Origin: SHLQ01 sp033344795
GTDB taxonomy: Bacteria > Actinomycetota > Acidimicrobiia > Acidimicrobiales > SHLQ01
Length of the DNA stretch: 64,000 bases
Assembly: GCA_033344795.1 (NCBI GenBank)
Contig: JAWPMS010000001.1
Coordinates: 1,054,001-1,118,000 of the forward strand
Direction: 5' to 3'
In this document: positions 52,222-61,058 of the stretch, in pieces
How positions within the stretch are numbered: position 1 is the first letter of the stretch
Layout: every line of letters starts with the position of its first letter
The notes under the pieces: generated by a model
Database searches by the model: none
Told to the model about the DNA's origin: nothing
The model's input: the letters and a program-made list of their open reading frames with translations, nothing else
Made by a program: the position numbers and the translations under genes

Positions 52222-53811
52222 GTGACTTCTTCAGAGCAAGTCTTGTCCGAGGCGCATCGTCGACGGACCTTTGCGATCATCTCGCACCCCGACGCGGGCA
52301 AGACCACGCTCACGGAGAAGTTCTTGCTCTACGGGGGAGCGCTCGGCGCTGAAGCCGGTTCGGTCAAGGCACGCTCAGGCCGACGCTCCGCCACGTCCGA
52401 CTGGATGGAGCTCGAGCAGCAGCGCGGGATCTCGATCACGTCGACCGTGCTGCAGTTCCCCTACCGCGACCACATCGTCAACCTGCTCGATACCCCAGGC
52501 CACCGCGACTTCTCCGAAGACACCTACCGCGTCCTCGCAGCCGCCGATGCGGCGGTCATGGTCCTCGACGCCGCCAAGGGCATCGAGCCACAGACGCTCA
52601 AACTCTTCGAGGTCTGTCGAGATCGAGAGATCCCGATTCTCACGTTCATCAACAAGTGGGACAGGCCGTCGCTGAACCCGCTCGAGATCCTCGACGACAT
52701 CGAAACACAACTGAGCCTCACCCCGACCCCGCTCTCGTGGCCGGTCGGTTCCGCCGAGGGATTTCGCGGCGTACTCGACCAGCGGAACGGCGACTTCGTT
52801 CGGTTCACCCGCACGGCGCGAGGAGCAACGATGGCTCCCGAAGAGATCATCACTCCAGAACAAGCCCAAGAAGACGACGGCGAGCTCTACAACCAGGCGG
52901 TCGAAGAGCTCGGACTTCTCGAAGCGGTCGGCGCCGAGTACGACGAAGAGACATTCTTGGCCGGGGTGACCACGCCGGTCTTTTTCGGATCGGCCCTCAC
53001 GAACTTTGGCGTTCGCCTGCTTCTCGACGCGGTCATCGACCTGACCCCATCCCCGATCCCCAAGGCGGATGACTCCGGCAACGATCGTCCGCTCGATGCA
53101 CCATTTTCTGGTTTCGTGTTCAAGGTGCAGGCCAACATGGACAAGGCCCACCGAGACCGGACCGCGTTCTTCAGAGTGTGCTCGGGTCGCTTCGAACGCG
53201 GCATGGTCGTCACCCATGAAGGGACGAGCAAACCCCTCGCCACCAAGTACGCCCACACGGCCTTCGGCACCGACCGCGAAACGCTCGATGAGGCGTGGCC
53301 CGGCGACATCGTCGGTTTGGTGAACGCAAACGAGGTGCGAATCGGCGACACCTTGTGGCAGGACGACAGGGTCGTCTTCCCGAAGATCCCGTCGTTTGCT
53401 CCCCAACACTTCGCCATTGCACGAGTAAAAGACACCAGCCGTTTCAAACAGTTTCGCAAAGGGGTCTCACAGCTCGACGAAGAAGGCGTCGTCCAGGTCT
53501 TGCGAGATCCAGACATCGGTGATCAGGCGCCCGTGCTCGCCGCAGTCGGTCCGATGCAATTCGAGGTCGCAACCCACCGACTCGAAAACGAATTCGGCGC
53601 TCCCGTCGAACTGTCGATGACCAACTACTCAGAAGCTCGACTCACCGATGACGCGTCGAGCCAGGAGCTGCGCGCCATGCAGGGCGTCGACGTGTTGGCC
53701 CGCTCAGACGGCGCACTGCTCGCACTCTTCGAGAGCCCCTATTGGCTTGCCCGACTCATCGGCGAGCGGCCCGAACTCATGCTCGAGAAGCTCGTAGCGG
53801 GCGCCAGCTGA
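52222..53811 (+). CDS. prfC: Peptide chain release factor 3
   Basis: About 529 aa, GTP-binding translation factor that recycles class I release factors. G1 is ISHPDAGKTTLTEK, G3 LLDTPGHRDFSEDTYRVL, G4 INKWDRP, and switch I has RSGRRSATSDWMELEQQRGISITST, all characteristic of RF3 rather than EF-G. Domain II contains GFVFKVQANMDKAHRDRTAF. The GTG at 52222 is favoured; TTG 52210 is an alternative. No obvious terminator divides it from the preceding prenyl synthase, but the 46-bp gap and codon start suggest separate translation. Confidence 0.95.
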   Translation: MTSSEQVLSEAHRRRTFAIISHPDAGKTTLTEKFLLYGGALGAEAGSVKARSGRRSATSDWMELEQQRGISITSTVLQFPYRDHIVNLLDTPGHRDFSEDTYRVLAAADAAVMVLDAAKGIEPQTLKLFEVCRDREIPILTFINKWDRPSLNPLEILDDIETQLSLTPTPLSWPVGSAEGFRGVLDQRNGDFVRFTRTARGATMAPEEIITPEQAQEDDGELYNQAVEELGLLEAVGAEYDEETFLAGVTTPVFFGSALTNFGVRLLLDAVIDLTPSPIPKADDSGNDRPLDAPFSGFVFKVQANMDKAHRDRTAFFRVCSGRFERGMVVTHEGTSKPLATKYAHTAFGTDRETLDEAWPGDIVGLVNANEVRIGDTLWQDDRVVFPKIPSFAPQHFAIARVKDTSRFKQFRKGVSQLDEEGVVQVLRDPDIGDQAPVLAAVGPMQFEVATHRLENEFGAPVELSMTNYSEARLTDDASSQELRAMQGVDVLARSDGALLALFESPYWLARLIGERPELMLEKLVAGAS

Positions 53812-53924
53812 TTCTTTCTCGACACTTCCGGTCGAGATCCGCGGAAACCGGTGCGAAGCACCGGCGAGATGCCGGTTACTCGACGGTAGGCTCGGGCACT
53901 GTTCGCCAGTGAAGGAGTCACATC

Positions 53925-54857
53925 ATGAGCCGTTTGGTTGAAGGCCGCGTCGCCATCGTCACCGGAGCCGGTCGAGGAATCGGACGAGAACATGCGATCT
54001 CCCTGGCCAGCAAAGGAGCCAAGGTCGTCGTCAACGACTTGGGCGGAGACGTGAACGGCGAAGGCGGCGACGTCTCTCCCGCACAATCCGTCGTCGATGA
54101 GATTGTCGCGCTCGGCGGCGAAGCCGTGGTCAACGGCTCGAACGTTGCCGACTTCGGACAGGCCGAGGCCATGATCCAACAGGCCATCGACACCTTCGGT
54201 GGTCTCGACATTTTGATCAACAACGCGGGCATCTTGCGAGACCGCATGGTCTTCAAGATGGAAGAGTCCGACTGGGACGCGGTCATCGCCGTGCACCTCA
54301 AGGGAACGTTCGCCCCGACACACCACGCCGCCAAGTACTGGCGTGAACAGAGCAAGGCGGGCAACCAGCCCGATGCCAGGGTCATCAACACGTCATCGCC
54401 ATCGGGCATCTACGGCAACGTCGGCCAGTCGAACTACGGCGCAGCGAAAGCCGGCATCGCGTCGTTCACGACGATCGTGGCCATGGAGCTCGCCAACTAC
54501 GGCGTCACCTGCAACGCAATCGCGCCTGCGGCGTACACGCGCATGACGAAGGACCTTCCCGGTTTCTCCGAACTCACCGAAGAACAAATTGGTGGCATGG
54601 ATCCACGCTGGATCGCGAACGTCGCCTGCTGGCTCGCCTCGAGCGAATCGGCAAGCATCACGGGCCGCGTCTTCGACGTGGTTGGTGACCGAGTCGGCGT
54701 TGCCGAAGGTTGGGTGCTCGGCCCTCACGGATCACAGTCCGACGACCCCGAAGGCCTCGGTGACGTCATGAAGCAGATCTGCAACGACGCCCGCCTCAAC
54801 TCAAACATGTTCGGCACCCCACAAGACGGCAACGGCCGCCCACACCACGCCAATTAG
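53925..54857 (+). CDS. Short-chain dehydrogenase/reductase (3-hydroxyacyl-CoA dehydrogenase-like, MFE-2 type)
   Basis: A 310-aa SDR. It has VTGAGRGIGREHAISLA (TGxxxGIG), VVVNDLGGDVNGEG (NAD specificity loop with the aspartate), LINNAGILRDRMVFK, INTSSPSGIYGNVGQSNYGAAKAG with the catalytic Ser, Tyr and Lys, and AIAPAAYTRM. The VNDLGG and GILRD forms are found in the dehydrogenase domain of peroxisomal multifunctional enzyme 2 and related bacterial 3-hydroxyacyl-CoA dehydrogenases. It could serve fatty-acid or steroid oxidation. GAAGGAG at about 53911 precedes the ATG. It stands alone. Confidence 0.88.
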   Translation: MSRLVEGRVAIVTGAGRGIGREHAISLASKGAKVVVNDLGGDVNGEGGDVSPAQSVVDEIVALGGEAVVNGSNVADFGQAEAMIQQAIDTFGGLDILINNAGILRDRMVFKMEESDWDAVIAVHLKGTFAPTHHAAKYWREQSKAGNQPDARVINTSSPSGIYGNVGQSNYGAAKAGIASFTTIVAMELANYGVTCNAIAPAAYTRMTKDLPGFSELTEEQIGGMDPRWIANVACWLASSESASITGRVFDVVGDRVGVAEGWVLGPHGSQSDDPEGLGDVMKQICNDARLNSNMFGTPQDGNGRPHHAN

Positions 54858-54975
54858 CAGCTGATTTTCGCCGCGGGTCGAATGGGTGGACGGACGGAAC
54901 GAACCTCAGGTCGAACGCAGCCCGACCTAGCGAGCCGATTTGGCGAGTTAACGGAGCGGACCTGGTGTCGATCGC

Positions 54976-55026
54976 AGCCCGATTTTGGTGAAGCAAGCGA
55001 AGCGGAGCGGAACCCTGAGGGCGAAG
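54976..55026. repeat. Dispersed repeat, copy 2
   Basis: Matches 46711-46761. The stretch just before it (about 54900-54975) holds a diverged partial copy of the same theme (GCAGCCCGACC, GAGCGGACC). All lie in the gap between the SDR and the convergent DUF3048 gene. Confidence 0.55.
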
Positions 55027-55070
55027 AGCGACGCCAGGGTCGTGAGAGTTCGCTCGCCGAAGCGGCGGGG

Positions 55071-56300
55071 TCAGCCGAAGCTGGCGGAACCGGCCGGGGC
55101 CAGGACGACCCAGGTTTGACCCGGTTCGAGGGTGGTCGCGGTGCCGTTGCCATCGGTCAGCGTGTACGGCTCGTGGCCCTTGCCCCGCGTCCAGCTGCCT
55201 TGCGTCACGGTGCCGTCTCTGAACACCCAGGCGTTGCCCGAACCGATCGTTTCGGCGTCGACCGACGCGGAGTCGATCACACTTTGCACATACGGCACGA
55301 ACAAGACCACGACGTTGGTTGGAGCGATCGGCTCTCCGGTTCGCGTCGTGTGGGCGTACCCATCTTGTGATCGAGTCCACCCAGACCCGTTCCAATCGAA
55401 TCGATACGGCGACCGCGCCTGCAACGAGACGGAGCTTGCCGGTTGCGCAGTTGTCGAGCTCGCAGCGCCATAGCTGAAGATCGGAGTCGGATTTCCGCCA
55501 CCGCCACAGGCACCCAAACTTGCCGGATCGACGAACAGGTTGTCCGGTGCGCTGTATCTGCTGTCCCGGGCGAACGGTGCGGAATCGGTGTTCACGTATG
55601 GCACGAGAAGGTTGTTGTCCGCAGCGAACTTGATCTGCGCAGCAACCCCGGCATTGCTGCCCGAATACCCCATCACGGGCCGGCTCAGGTTCTGCGTGAT
55701 CTGGATGTCGGTCGTTCGGCCAGATCGCACCGGCCCAACATTGGCCGGCAACGACGAGTGAAACACGGCAGCGAAACGGGTGGCCGACGCCTCGATACGT
55801 TCCTCGAAGACGATGTCGGCCTGATCGATTCCGATGAGCGCCGCTCGGCTCTTCGAGCTGTTGTTCGACACCTTGACGAGCACGGCTGGCATGTTCGCGG
55901 GGATCGACGCCGACAACCCGGTGAACGGCGCGGTACGAGTTGACGCGGCTCCGAGGCTCGAGGCGCACGACGGTCGAGGAATCCGGACGGGCGCAGGATT
56001 GGCGGCTGGCGTTTGAGCAGGCTCCTCACCCGAAGCATCGTCAGCGACTTCGCCCAACGGATCTCGATCGACAGTCTGGCTACGCCTCCACTCGGGGCCC
56101 CTGTCTCCACTCGTCACAACCGGCCGCGGAACCGACGTTTCGGTCGTCGACGTCGTGCTCGTCATCTGTGTTGTCGTCGGGGCCCTGAGGGCATCGGTGG
56201 CCAATTCGCCATTCGAATCACCAGTCACGATGATCCAGAGAACTGCGAGGAACGCAACGAGAGCAACCGCTGCACCTACTCGGAGTTTCAAACCCAACAT
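55071..56300 (-). CDS. DUF3048 (YerB-like) secreted or lipoprotein-like protein
   Basis: About 409 aa from ATG 56300 (an alternative ATG lies at 56321). One N-terminal transmembrane/signal helix (VGAAVALVAFLAVLWII) is followed by a Thr/Ser/Pro-rich linker and then the DUF3048 domain: LSASIPANMPAVLVKVSNNSSKSRAALIGID, IVFEERIEASATRFAAVFHSS, NVGPVRSGRTTDI and a C-terminal beta region ending WVVLAPAGSASFG. No lipobox cysteine is seen, so it is anchored by the helix rather than lipid. The function of the family is not established; cell-envelope localisation is expected. Confidence 0.85.
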   Translation of the reverse strand: MLGLKLRVGAAVALVAFLAVLWIIVTGDSNGELATDALRAPTTTQMTSTTSTTETSVPRPVVTSGDRGPEWRRSQTVDRDPLGEVADDASGEEPAQTPAANPAPVRIPRPSCASSLGAASTRTAPFTGLSASIPANMPAVLVKVSNNSSKSRAALIGIDQADIVFEERIEASATRFAAVFHSSLPANVGPVRSGRTTDIQITQNLSRPVMGYSGSNAGVAAQIKFAADNNLLVPYVNTDSAPFARDSRYSAPDNLFVDPASLGACGGGGNPTPIFSYGAASSTTAQPASSVSLQARSPYRFDWNGSGWTRSQDGYAHTTRTGEPIAPTNVVVLFVPYVQSVIDSASVDAETIGSGNAWVFRDGTVTQGSWTRGKGHEPYTLTDGNGTATTLEPGQTWVVLAPAGSASFG

Positions 56301-56382
56301 GACTTCACCATTCGTCTTCATTCGGCACTCACGTCCAGATTGCAAGCAGCTGCGACGTAGATGCTGTCAGGGCGGGAAAATC

Positions 56383-57627
56383 TCAGCGCGATGCTTCCCC
56401 GACGATGGCCGTTATCGCCTTCAGGTACTTCCCCTGCGGGAACGCGATGGGATGGTCGAGCGCATGGCCGGTGATCTGCGTCTCGTGCATGGGCCTGCCC
56501 TGCCCGCGTGCCGCTGACTGAACCGTGGCAACCAGGTCATCTTCGGTGACTCGAGAGGAACATGACGCTTGGAACAAGCGGCCGCCCGGCCGCACGAGTG
56601 GAAGCGCCAGTTCGGTGAGCTTGCGATACGCACGGATCGCTCCGTCGCGTTCAGCCAACCGCGAGGCAAACGACGGCGGATCGATGATGACGATGTCGTA
56701 GTCCTGGGCGCGGTGGACCAGACGATCCATCACTTCGAACGCATCCCCAACGGTCGTCTCGTGTCGGGCCGACGAAACGGCCGAGGCATTGTGCGCCATG
56801 TTTCGCTTGGCCGTCGCGATCGCCGGTTCGGCAATGTCGACGCTGTGCACGTGAGTGGCACCGCCAGCAGCCGCGTGTACCGAAAACCCGCCCGTGCACG
56901 AAAAGACATCGAGTACACGTGCGCTGCTCGCCAGCGAACGGATGAGCTCTCGGTTCTCTCGCTGGTCGAGGAAGTGACCGGTCTTTTGTCCCCGGACCAC
57001 GTCGGCCTCGAACGTCAGACCATTCTCGGTGAAGAGCACGGGTTCATCAGATTCGGGCCCGTAGACGGTGATCCCATCTCGGAGTCCAGCGGCCTTCACG
57101 GTCTTGTCTTCGGACGCCAGGCGGCCGAGCCGCAGAACGATCCGTTCGACCTCGACCGCGGCTCGAAGTGCCTCGAGAACGGCGTTGAGGTGTGGCAACC
57201 ACGCCGCCGAGTAGACCTTGCACACCGCAGTTGTGCCATATCGGTCGATGACCAGCCCGCTCGTGCCGTCGTTTTCGCCGTGTAGCAATCGCCAACCCGT
57301 GGTTCCACGGCCCGCCAGCACATGTCTGGTCCTTGCGGCGCGATCGATGACCGAACTCCAGTGATCAGCATCGATCTTCTTGGGTTTTCCCGCGTGCAGC
57401 ACCCGCAGTCGAATTGGCGAGTACGGATCCCAAAGCCCAATGGCGGCAAACTGGCGATCCTTGTCGAAGATGACCGCCAAGGTTCCCGCTGCGCCTCCAC
57501 CATCGGAGACCGACGTGATGGCCTCGGCATACACCCATGGATGTCCGCCCCTGACCTGACGCAGAGCGTCTGGGGTCAGACGAACCGCCAATCGGCGTTC
57601 GGGAACTGGGGGCAAGCCGTCAATCAC
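56383..57627 (-). CDS. rlmI: Class I rRNA methyltransferase (RlmI-like, m5C)
   Basis: About 414 aa. An N-terminal PUA domain (RRLAVRLTPDALRQVRGGHPWVY) is followed by an EEHEAD-type linker and a SAM domain: FLDQRENRELIRSLA, VLDVFSCTGGFSVHAAAGGA (motif I), VHSVDIAEPAIATAKRN, YDIVIIDPPSFA (motif IV) and FQASCSSRV with the C-terminal cysteine. This matches RlmI/YccW enzymes that methylate 23S rRNA cytosine in E. coli; the exact site here is inferred. The GTG at 57627 is preferred; upstream extension would enter tRNA-Ala. Confidence 0.85.
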   Translation of the reverse strand: MIDGLPPVPERRLAVRLTPDALRQVRGGHPWVYAEAITSVSDGGGAAGTLAVIFDKDRQFAAIGLWDPYSPIRLRVLHAGKPKKIDADHWSSVIDRAARTRHVLAGRGTTGWRLLHGENDGTSGLVIDRYGTTAVCKVYSAAWLPHLNAVLEALRAAVEVERIVLRLGRLASEDKTVKAAGLRDGITVYGPESDEPVLFTENGLTFEADVVRGQKTGHFLDQRENRELIRSLASSARVLDVFSCTGGFSVHAAAGGATHVHSVDIAEPAIATAKRNMAHNASAVSSARHETTVGDAFEVMDRLVHRAQDYDIVIIDPPSFASRLAERDGAIRAYRKLTELALPLVRPGGRLFQASCSSRVTEDDLVATVQSAARGQGRPMHETQITGHALDHPIAFPQGKYLKAITAIVGEASR

Positions 57628-57734
57628 CGCCCCAGTGTGCCGCAAGCATCCACTCGCGAGGCCAAAACCCACAACGCTCCGCCGTCTGGACGTTCGGCGC
57701 AGCCGAACTCCGTAAACGAGCGAAGCGAGTGACG

Positions 57735-57807
57735 TGGAGCCTGGGAGAATCGAACTCCCGACATCTTGCTTGCAAAGCAAGCGCTCTACCAACTGAGCTA
57801 AGGCCCC
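57735..57807 (-). tRNA. tRNA-Ala(TGC)
   Basis: A 73-nt cloverleaf on the minus strand: acceptor GGGGCCT/AGGCTCC (one G-U pair), D arm GCTC...GAGC, anticodon TGC in CTTTGCAAG, and T loop TTCGATT. No encoded CCA. All stems pair. Confidence 0.95.
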
Positions 57808-57952
57808 GAACAGCGATCAATTGTACCGGGAAAACCGTGAGTGCGACCGCAGATCGACAATGCTGAGGATGTGAACATCTTCGAACACTCCGGCGATCGT
57901 GAACCCTTCGACGCCGGTTCTGGGTTTCGATGGGCATGTCACAGGAGGCGCA

Positions 57953-58720
57953 ATGACGGACACGATCACACCCGGGGGAACTGAGGCCGCTGACGGGCTC
58001 GATCCCACAGGTCCACCAGAACGAGTCGCGGTGGAGAAACACCCCCGCGCCATTCGGTGGATGCACTGGCTGAACTTCCCAATTCTCACCGTGATGATCT
58101 GGAGCGGCCTTCGGATCTACTGGTCATTCGACGTCTCGCGCGTACCGTCCATTCGTTTCGGTGAAGAGACGTTGTTCCCCGAGGGGTTCTACGACGTGCT
58201 CCAACTCGACCGCAAGCTCGCTCGAGGGATGGCCTTTCACTTCTCGTTCGGGTGGCTGTTTCTCATCAATGGCCTCGCATATGTCCTGTACCTCGCCTTC
58301 AGTCGTGAATGGCGACACCTCGTGCCGCGGCTCTCGGAGCTGAAGAAGATCCCGGCCGTGCTGATGCACGACATCGGATTGCGCAAGGACAAGCCCGAAC
58401 AAGGCCAGTACAACGTCATGCAGCAACTGGCCTACAGCGCCGTGATCGTGATGGGTTTCATCGCCCTCGCAACCGGCTTCGCGATCTACAAACCCGTGCA
58501 ACTCGGTTGGCTGACCGCGCTCTTCGGCGGGTACAAGTCAGCACGTCTGATCCACTTCATCGTGACCATGTCGTTCATGGCGTTCTTCGTCGTCCACATC
58601 TTGCAAGTCGTCCGGGCTGGCTTCGGCAATTTCTGGTCGATGATCACCGGCTACGAGCTCGAACCAGTCGAGGCCACCAATCCAGAGTCCGAAACCGAGA
58701 TGGAGGTGGCCGATGTCTGA
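57953..58720 (+). CDS. Cytochrome b / b561-type membrane subunit
   Basis: About 255 aa with four or five transmembrane helices. Candidate heme-ligand histidines are in RAIRWMHWLNFPILTVMI, GMAFHFSFGWLFLI, SARLIHFIVTMS and FVVHILQVVRAGF, matching the Ni/Fe-hydrogenase/thiosulfate-reductase cytochrome b fold. It should pass electrons between the quinone pool and the molybdopterin protein encoded immediately downstream, whose ATG overlaps its stop by 8 bp. AGGAGG at 57942-57947 supports the ATG 57953 over the longer frame. The long soluble segment after residue 90 (EEDVTLFPEGFYD-like) is not a heme site. Confidence 0.88.
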   Translation: MTDTITPGGTEAADGLDPTGPPERVAVEKHPRAIRWMHWLNFPILTVMIWSGLRIYWSFDVSRVPSIRFGEETLFPEGFYDVLQLDRKLARGMAFHFSFGWLFLINGLAYVLYLAFSREWRHLVPRLSELKKIPAVLMHDIGLRKDKPEQGQYNVMQQLAYSAVIVMGFIALATGFAIYKPVQLGWLTALFGGYKSARLIHFIVTMSFMAFFVVHILQVVRAGFGNFWSMITGYELEPVEATNPESETEMEVADV

Positions 58721-59456
58721 GCGAAAGACCCTCACCGAGGCCGAATTCAAGACCCGGTCTCGTCGTTCATTCCTCACTGGCATCGCCGGTATGGCCGCCG
58801 GATACGGCGGGTGGCGCGCCATCCAGAACGACGAACCCGTCGACCGAATCCCGGGCGTCCTGCGCTCGATGCATGAACGAAACGGTTCGATCTGGCAGGC
58901 CCTCTATGACGGAGACCGGCTTTCGAAGACGTACGACCCCAGCAGAGCCGAGACTCTTCGCGTGAATGGCACCCGAGGCATCCGAGAAGAGATCGATCTC
59001 GATCAGTGGACGATGGATATCGTCGGCCGGAGCGGATCAACGATCGGCACGCACGAGATCGCGGACATCCACGCGCTTCCATTCACCGAAATGACGGTCG
59101 AACACCGTTGTGTGGAGGGCTGGTCGAGCATCGTGACCTGGGGTGGGACGACGTTCTCCAACCTGGCCGCGATGTACGCCGCTGACGCTGAGGCCCCGAT
59201 CGTCAACCTGTCGACTCCGGACAACGGGTACTACGTGAGTCTCGATCGCGACTCGATGATGCATCCGCAGACATTGCTTGCGTGGGAACTCAACGGCGAG
59301 CCGCTGACTCAGCGCCACGGAGCGCCGCTCCGCCTCGTGACGCCTCTCAAATACGGCATCAAACAGCTGAAGCGCATCGGAACGATCACGTTCGCAGACG
59401 AACGTGGCCCGGACTTTTGGAACGAACGCGGCTACGACTGGTACTCGGGCCTGTGA
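58713..59456 (+). CDS. Molybdopterin-dependent oxidoreductase (sulfite-oxidase fold), Tat-exported
   Basis: A 247-aa protein. The leader SRRSFLTGIAGMAAGYG is a Tat signal. The mature domain follows MsrP/YedY-like proteins: FTEMTVEHRCVEGWSSIVTWGG, with Cys133 placed as the molybdenum ligand, and QRHGAPLRLVTPLKYGIKQLKRI, a core cofactor-binding segment. It would act outside the cytoplasmic membrane, receiving or giving electrons to the cytochrome b partner encoded just upstream. It may reduce protein methionine sulfoxide or another oxo-substrate; the substrate is not determined. Confidence 0.88.
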   Translation: MSERKTLTEAEFKTRSRRSFLTGIAGMAAGYGGWRAIQNDEPVDRIPGVLRSMHERNGSIWQALYDGDRLSKTYDPSRAETLRVNGTRGIREEIDLDQWTMDIVGRSGSTIGTHEIADIHALPFTEMTVEHRCVEGWSSIVTWGGTTFSNLAAMYAADAEAPIVNLSTPDNGYYVSLDRDSMMHPQTLLAWELNGEPLTQRHGAPLRLVTPLKYGIKQLKRIGTITFADERGPDFWNERGYDWYSGL

Positions 59457-59482
59457 GCTTCACGCGCTCCTAGACTGGAAAA

Positions 59483-59758
59483 ATGATCTTCGGACTGATC
59501 TTTGGAGCGTCGTTCGTCCAGCTGCTCCTTGCGATCGCATTCAGCTATCTGATCATTCGATCGGGTCTGGCCATCTTGCGTGGAATGGCGGCACCGATTC
59601 CTGAACCGCCGCCTGCAGGAGAGTTGCGGAAGGTCAAGATTCAGTTTCGTTGTCTCAATTGCGGCACCGAGGTTCGAATGACGGCATCCATCGACGAGGA
59701 CCCAGAACCGCCGCGTCATTGCATGCAAGAAATGGATCTCGTCGCTCCCATTGAGTAG
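59483..59758 (+). CDS. Small membrane protein with a zinc-ribbon-like tail
   Basis: A 91-aa protein. One N-terminal transmembrane helix (FVQLLLAIAFSYLIIRSGL) is followed by a proline-rich linker and a cytoplasmic part with FRCLNCGTEV and a later HC, i.e. CxxC...HC, the metal site pattern of a small zinc ribbon. Length and layout suggest a membrane-tethered accessory factor. No named family was recognised. It lies 26 bp downstream of the molybdopterin protein and may be cotranscribed. Confidence 0.6.
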   Translation: MIFGLIFGASFVQLLLAIAFSYLIIRSGLAILRGMAAPIPEPPPAGELRKVKIQFRCLNCGTEVRMTASIDEDPEPPRHCMQEMDLVAPIE

Positions 59759-59793
59759 TAAAACTCAACCAATCCCCACGTACGGGCGGCGGA

Positions 59794-60046
59794 CTATCCA
59801 CAGGTGGGGGTGCAGCGCGGGTTTTCCACCGTTCGTGTCCCGCATTGTGGAACACCACCAACAACATGACCAACATTGGCCACATCGGCAGCGCTCGTCA
59901 CTCTAGAAACGCACCCAAATCAAGGGTCTCGGATCTCTCAACCCGGAAAATCCACACTTTCCACGGGCTGCGAACGCCCTGTGGGAAACGTTGTGGATGT
60001 TGTGGATGACCAAATTCACAACACAAACGCCGCTCAGTTATCCACA
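59794..60046. other. Cluster of DnaA-box-like sequences in a gene-free region
   Basis: The 331-bp gap 59759-60089 has no supported gene. It holds one perfect DnaA box (TTATCCACA at 60038-60046), near-matches CTATCCACA (59794) and TGTGGATGA (60001, reverse), and several two-mismatch words, including TGTGGATGT at 59992, AAATCCACA at 59948 and TGTGGGAAA at 59980. There is a direct 9-bp duplication TTGTGGATG at 59991-60008. This density is typical of replication origins or DnaA-binding regulatory sites. There is no strongly AT-rich unwinding region visible here, and no dnaA/dnaN flank. Confidence 0.55.
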
Positions 60047-60089
60047 ACCTGTGCAGAACTCTGGGGAAATTACACCGACGTAACTTGGA

Positions 60090-60371
60090 TCAGCGCAACC
60101 GCGTCGCCGTGACGATGCCGCCGAGAATGAACCCAAGGCCCAACAGGGTGAACCCGTTGTGTGTTTCACCGCCTGGCAGCAGCTTCGTGTAGTTCAAGAA
60201 GATCACGATCATTCCCAACAACAGCAAACCAAACAGCAGCCACGTGACCCACGGAGCACTTGGCTCATCGCTCACATGGGCAACGGTCTCGACTGATTTG
60301 TTGTTGTGCGGTTGGGTTCCCTTTGGGGTCACACGACCACCCTGGACCCGACGCTTCTTCGGACTCGACAT
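60090..60371 (-). CDS. crgA: Cell division protein CrgA
   Basis: A 93-aa membrane protein with a basic N-terminus (PKKRRVQGGRV) and two transmembrane helices (WVTWLLFGLLLLGMIVIFLNY and NGFTLLGLGFILGGIVTATRL), the CrgA layout of Actinobacteria. In Mycobacterium and Streptomyces CrgA interacts with FtsZ, FtsQ and penicillin-binding proteins at the septum, and its gene lies close to trpG and pknB, as it does here. The ATG start is unambiguous. Confidence 0.92.
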   Translation of the reverse strand: MSSPKKRRVQGGRVTPKGTQPHNNKSVETVAHVSDEPSAPWVTWLLFGLLLLGMIVIFLNYTKLLPGGETHNGFTLLGLGFILGGIVTATRLR

Positions 60372-60469
60372 CTCCAGAGTGTAGACGTTCCGAGGTCTGA
60401 CCCCCTATTGCTGGCGATCGTGCGTCAAAGGCGCGACAACGCGGGCGATCTGGCTAGCGTTGTGGCTTC

Positions 60470-61051
60470 ATGACCGACATCTTGGTGATCGACAACTACG
60501 ACTCGTTCGTCTACAACCTGGTGCAGTATCTGGGTCAGCTGGGAGCGAACCCCATCGTCAAGCGACACGATGAGATCGACCTTGCTGGCGTCGATGCGAT
60601 GAATCCTTCCGGCATTCTGATCAGCCCAGGTCCGGGCACGCCCACCGATGCGGGAATCTCCAACGCGTTGATCGAGGACTCACCGGGCAAACGACCCCTC
60701 TTCGGAGTGTGCCTCGGCATGCAATGCATCGGCGAGGTCTTTGGCGGCGTCGTCAGCCGAGCACCGGCCGTCATGCACGGCAAGACCTCCATGATCACGC
60801 ACACCAATGCTGGCGTTTTCGCTGGACTGCCAAACCCACTCGAAGCAACCCGCTATCACTCCTTGATCGTCGAACGGGACTCCATCCCTGACACACTCGA
60901 GATCACGGCAGAGTCAAGCGACGGGCTGATCATGGGACTTCGTCATCGCGAATACGACATCGAAGGGGTGCAGTTCCACCCCGAATCGATCTTGACCACA
61001 GCCGGTCACGATCTGATCAGCAACTTCCTTCAGCGAGCAGCTGCCGCCTGA
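60470..61051 (+). CDS. trpG: Anthranilate/aminodeoxychorismate synthase component II (glutamine amidotransferase)
   Basis: A 193-aa class I glutamine amidotransferase providing ammonia to a chorismate-using partner. It has VIDNYDSFVYNLVQYL, SPGPGTP, the nucleophile elbow GVCLGMQCIGEVFGG with the catalytic Cys, YHSLIV, and GVQFHPES holding the His-Glu pair. TrpG and PabA are not distinguishable on sequence alone; in actinobacteria this gene is annotated as trpG/pabA near pknB. The partner component I is not in the window. It is convergent with pknB (7 bp between stops). Confidence 0.93.
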   Translation: MTDILVIDNYDSFVYNLVQYLGQLGANPIVKRHDEIDLAGVDAMNPSGILISPGPGTPTDAGISNALIEDSPGKRPLFGVCLGMQCIGEVFGGVVSRAPAVMHGKTSMITHTNAGVFAGLPNPLEATRYHSLIVERDSIPDTLEITAESSDGLIMGLRHREYDIEGVQFHPESILTTAGHDLISNFLQRAAAA

Positions 61052-61058
61052 ACCACGA

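Noticed and set aside
57628..57792. N-terminal extension of the RlmI-like methyltransferase
   Set aside because: It overlaps tRNA-Ala and lacks PUA-domain similarity.
59759..60089. Confirmed chromosomal replication origin
   Set aside because: DnaA boxes alone are not enough; no dnaA/dnaN, no clear AT-rich unwinding element, and flanking gene directions do not fit. Kept as a candidate only.
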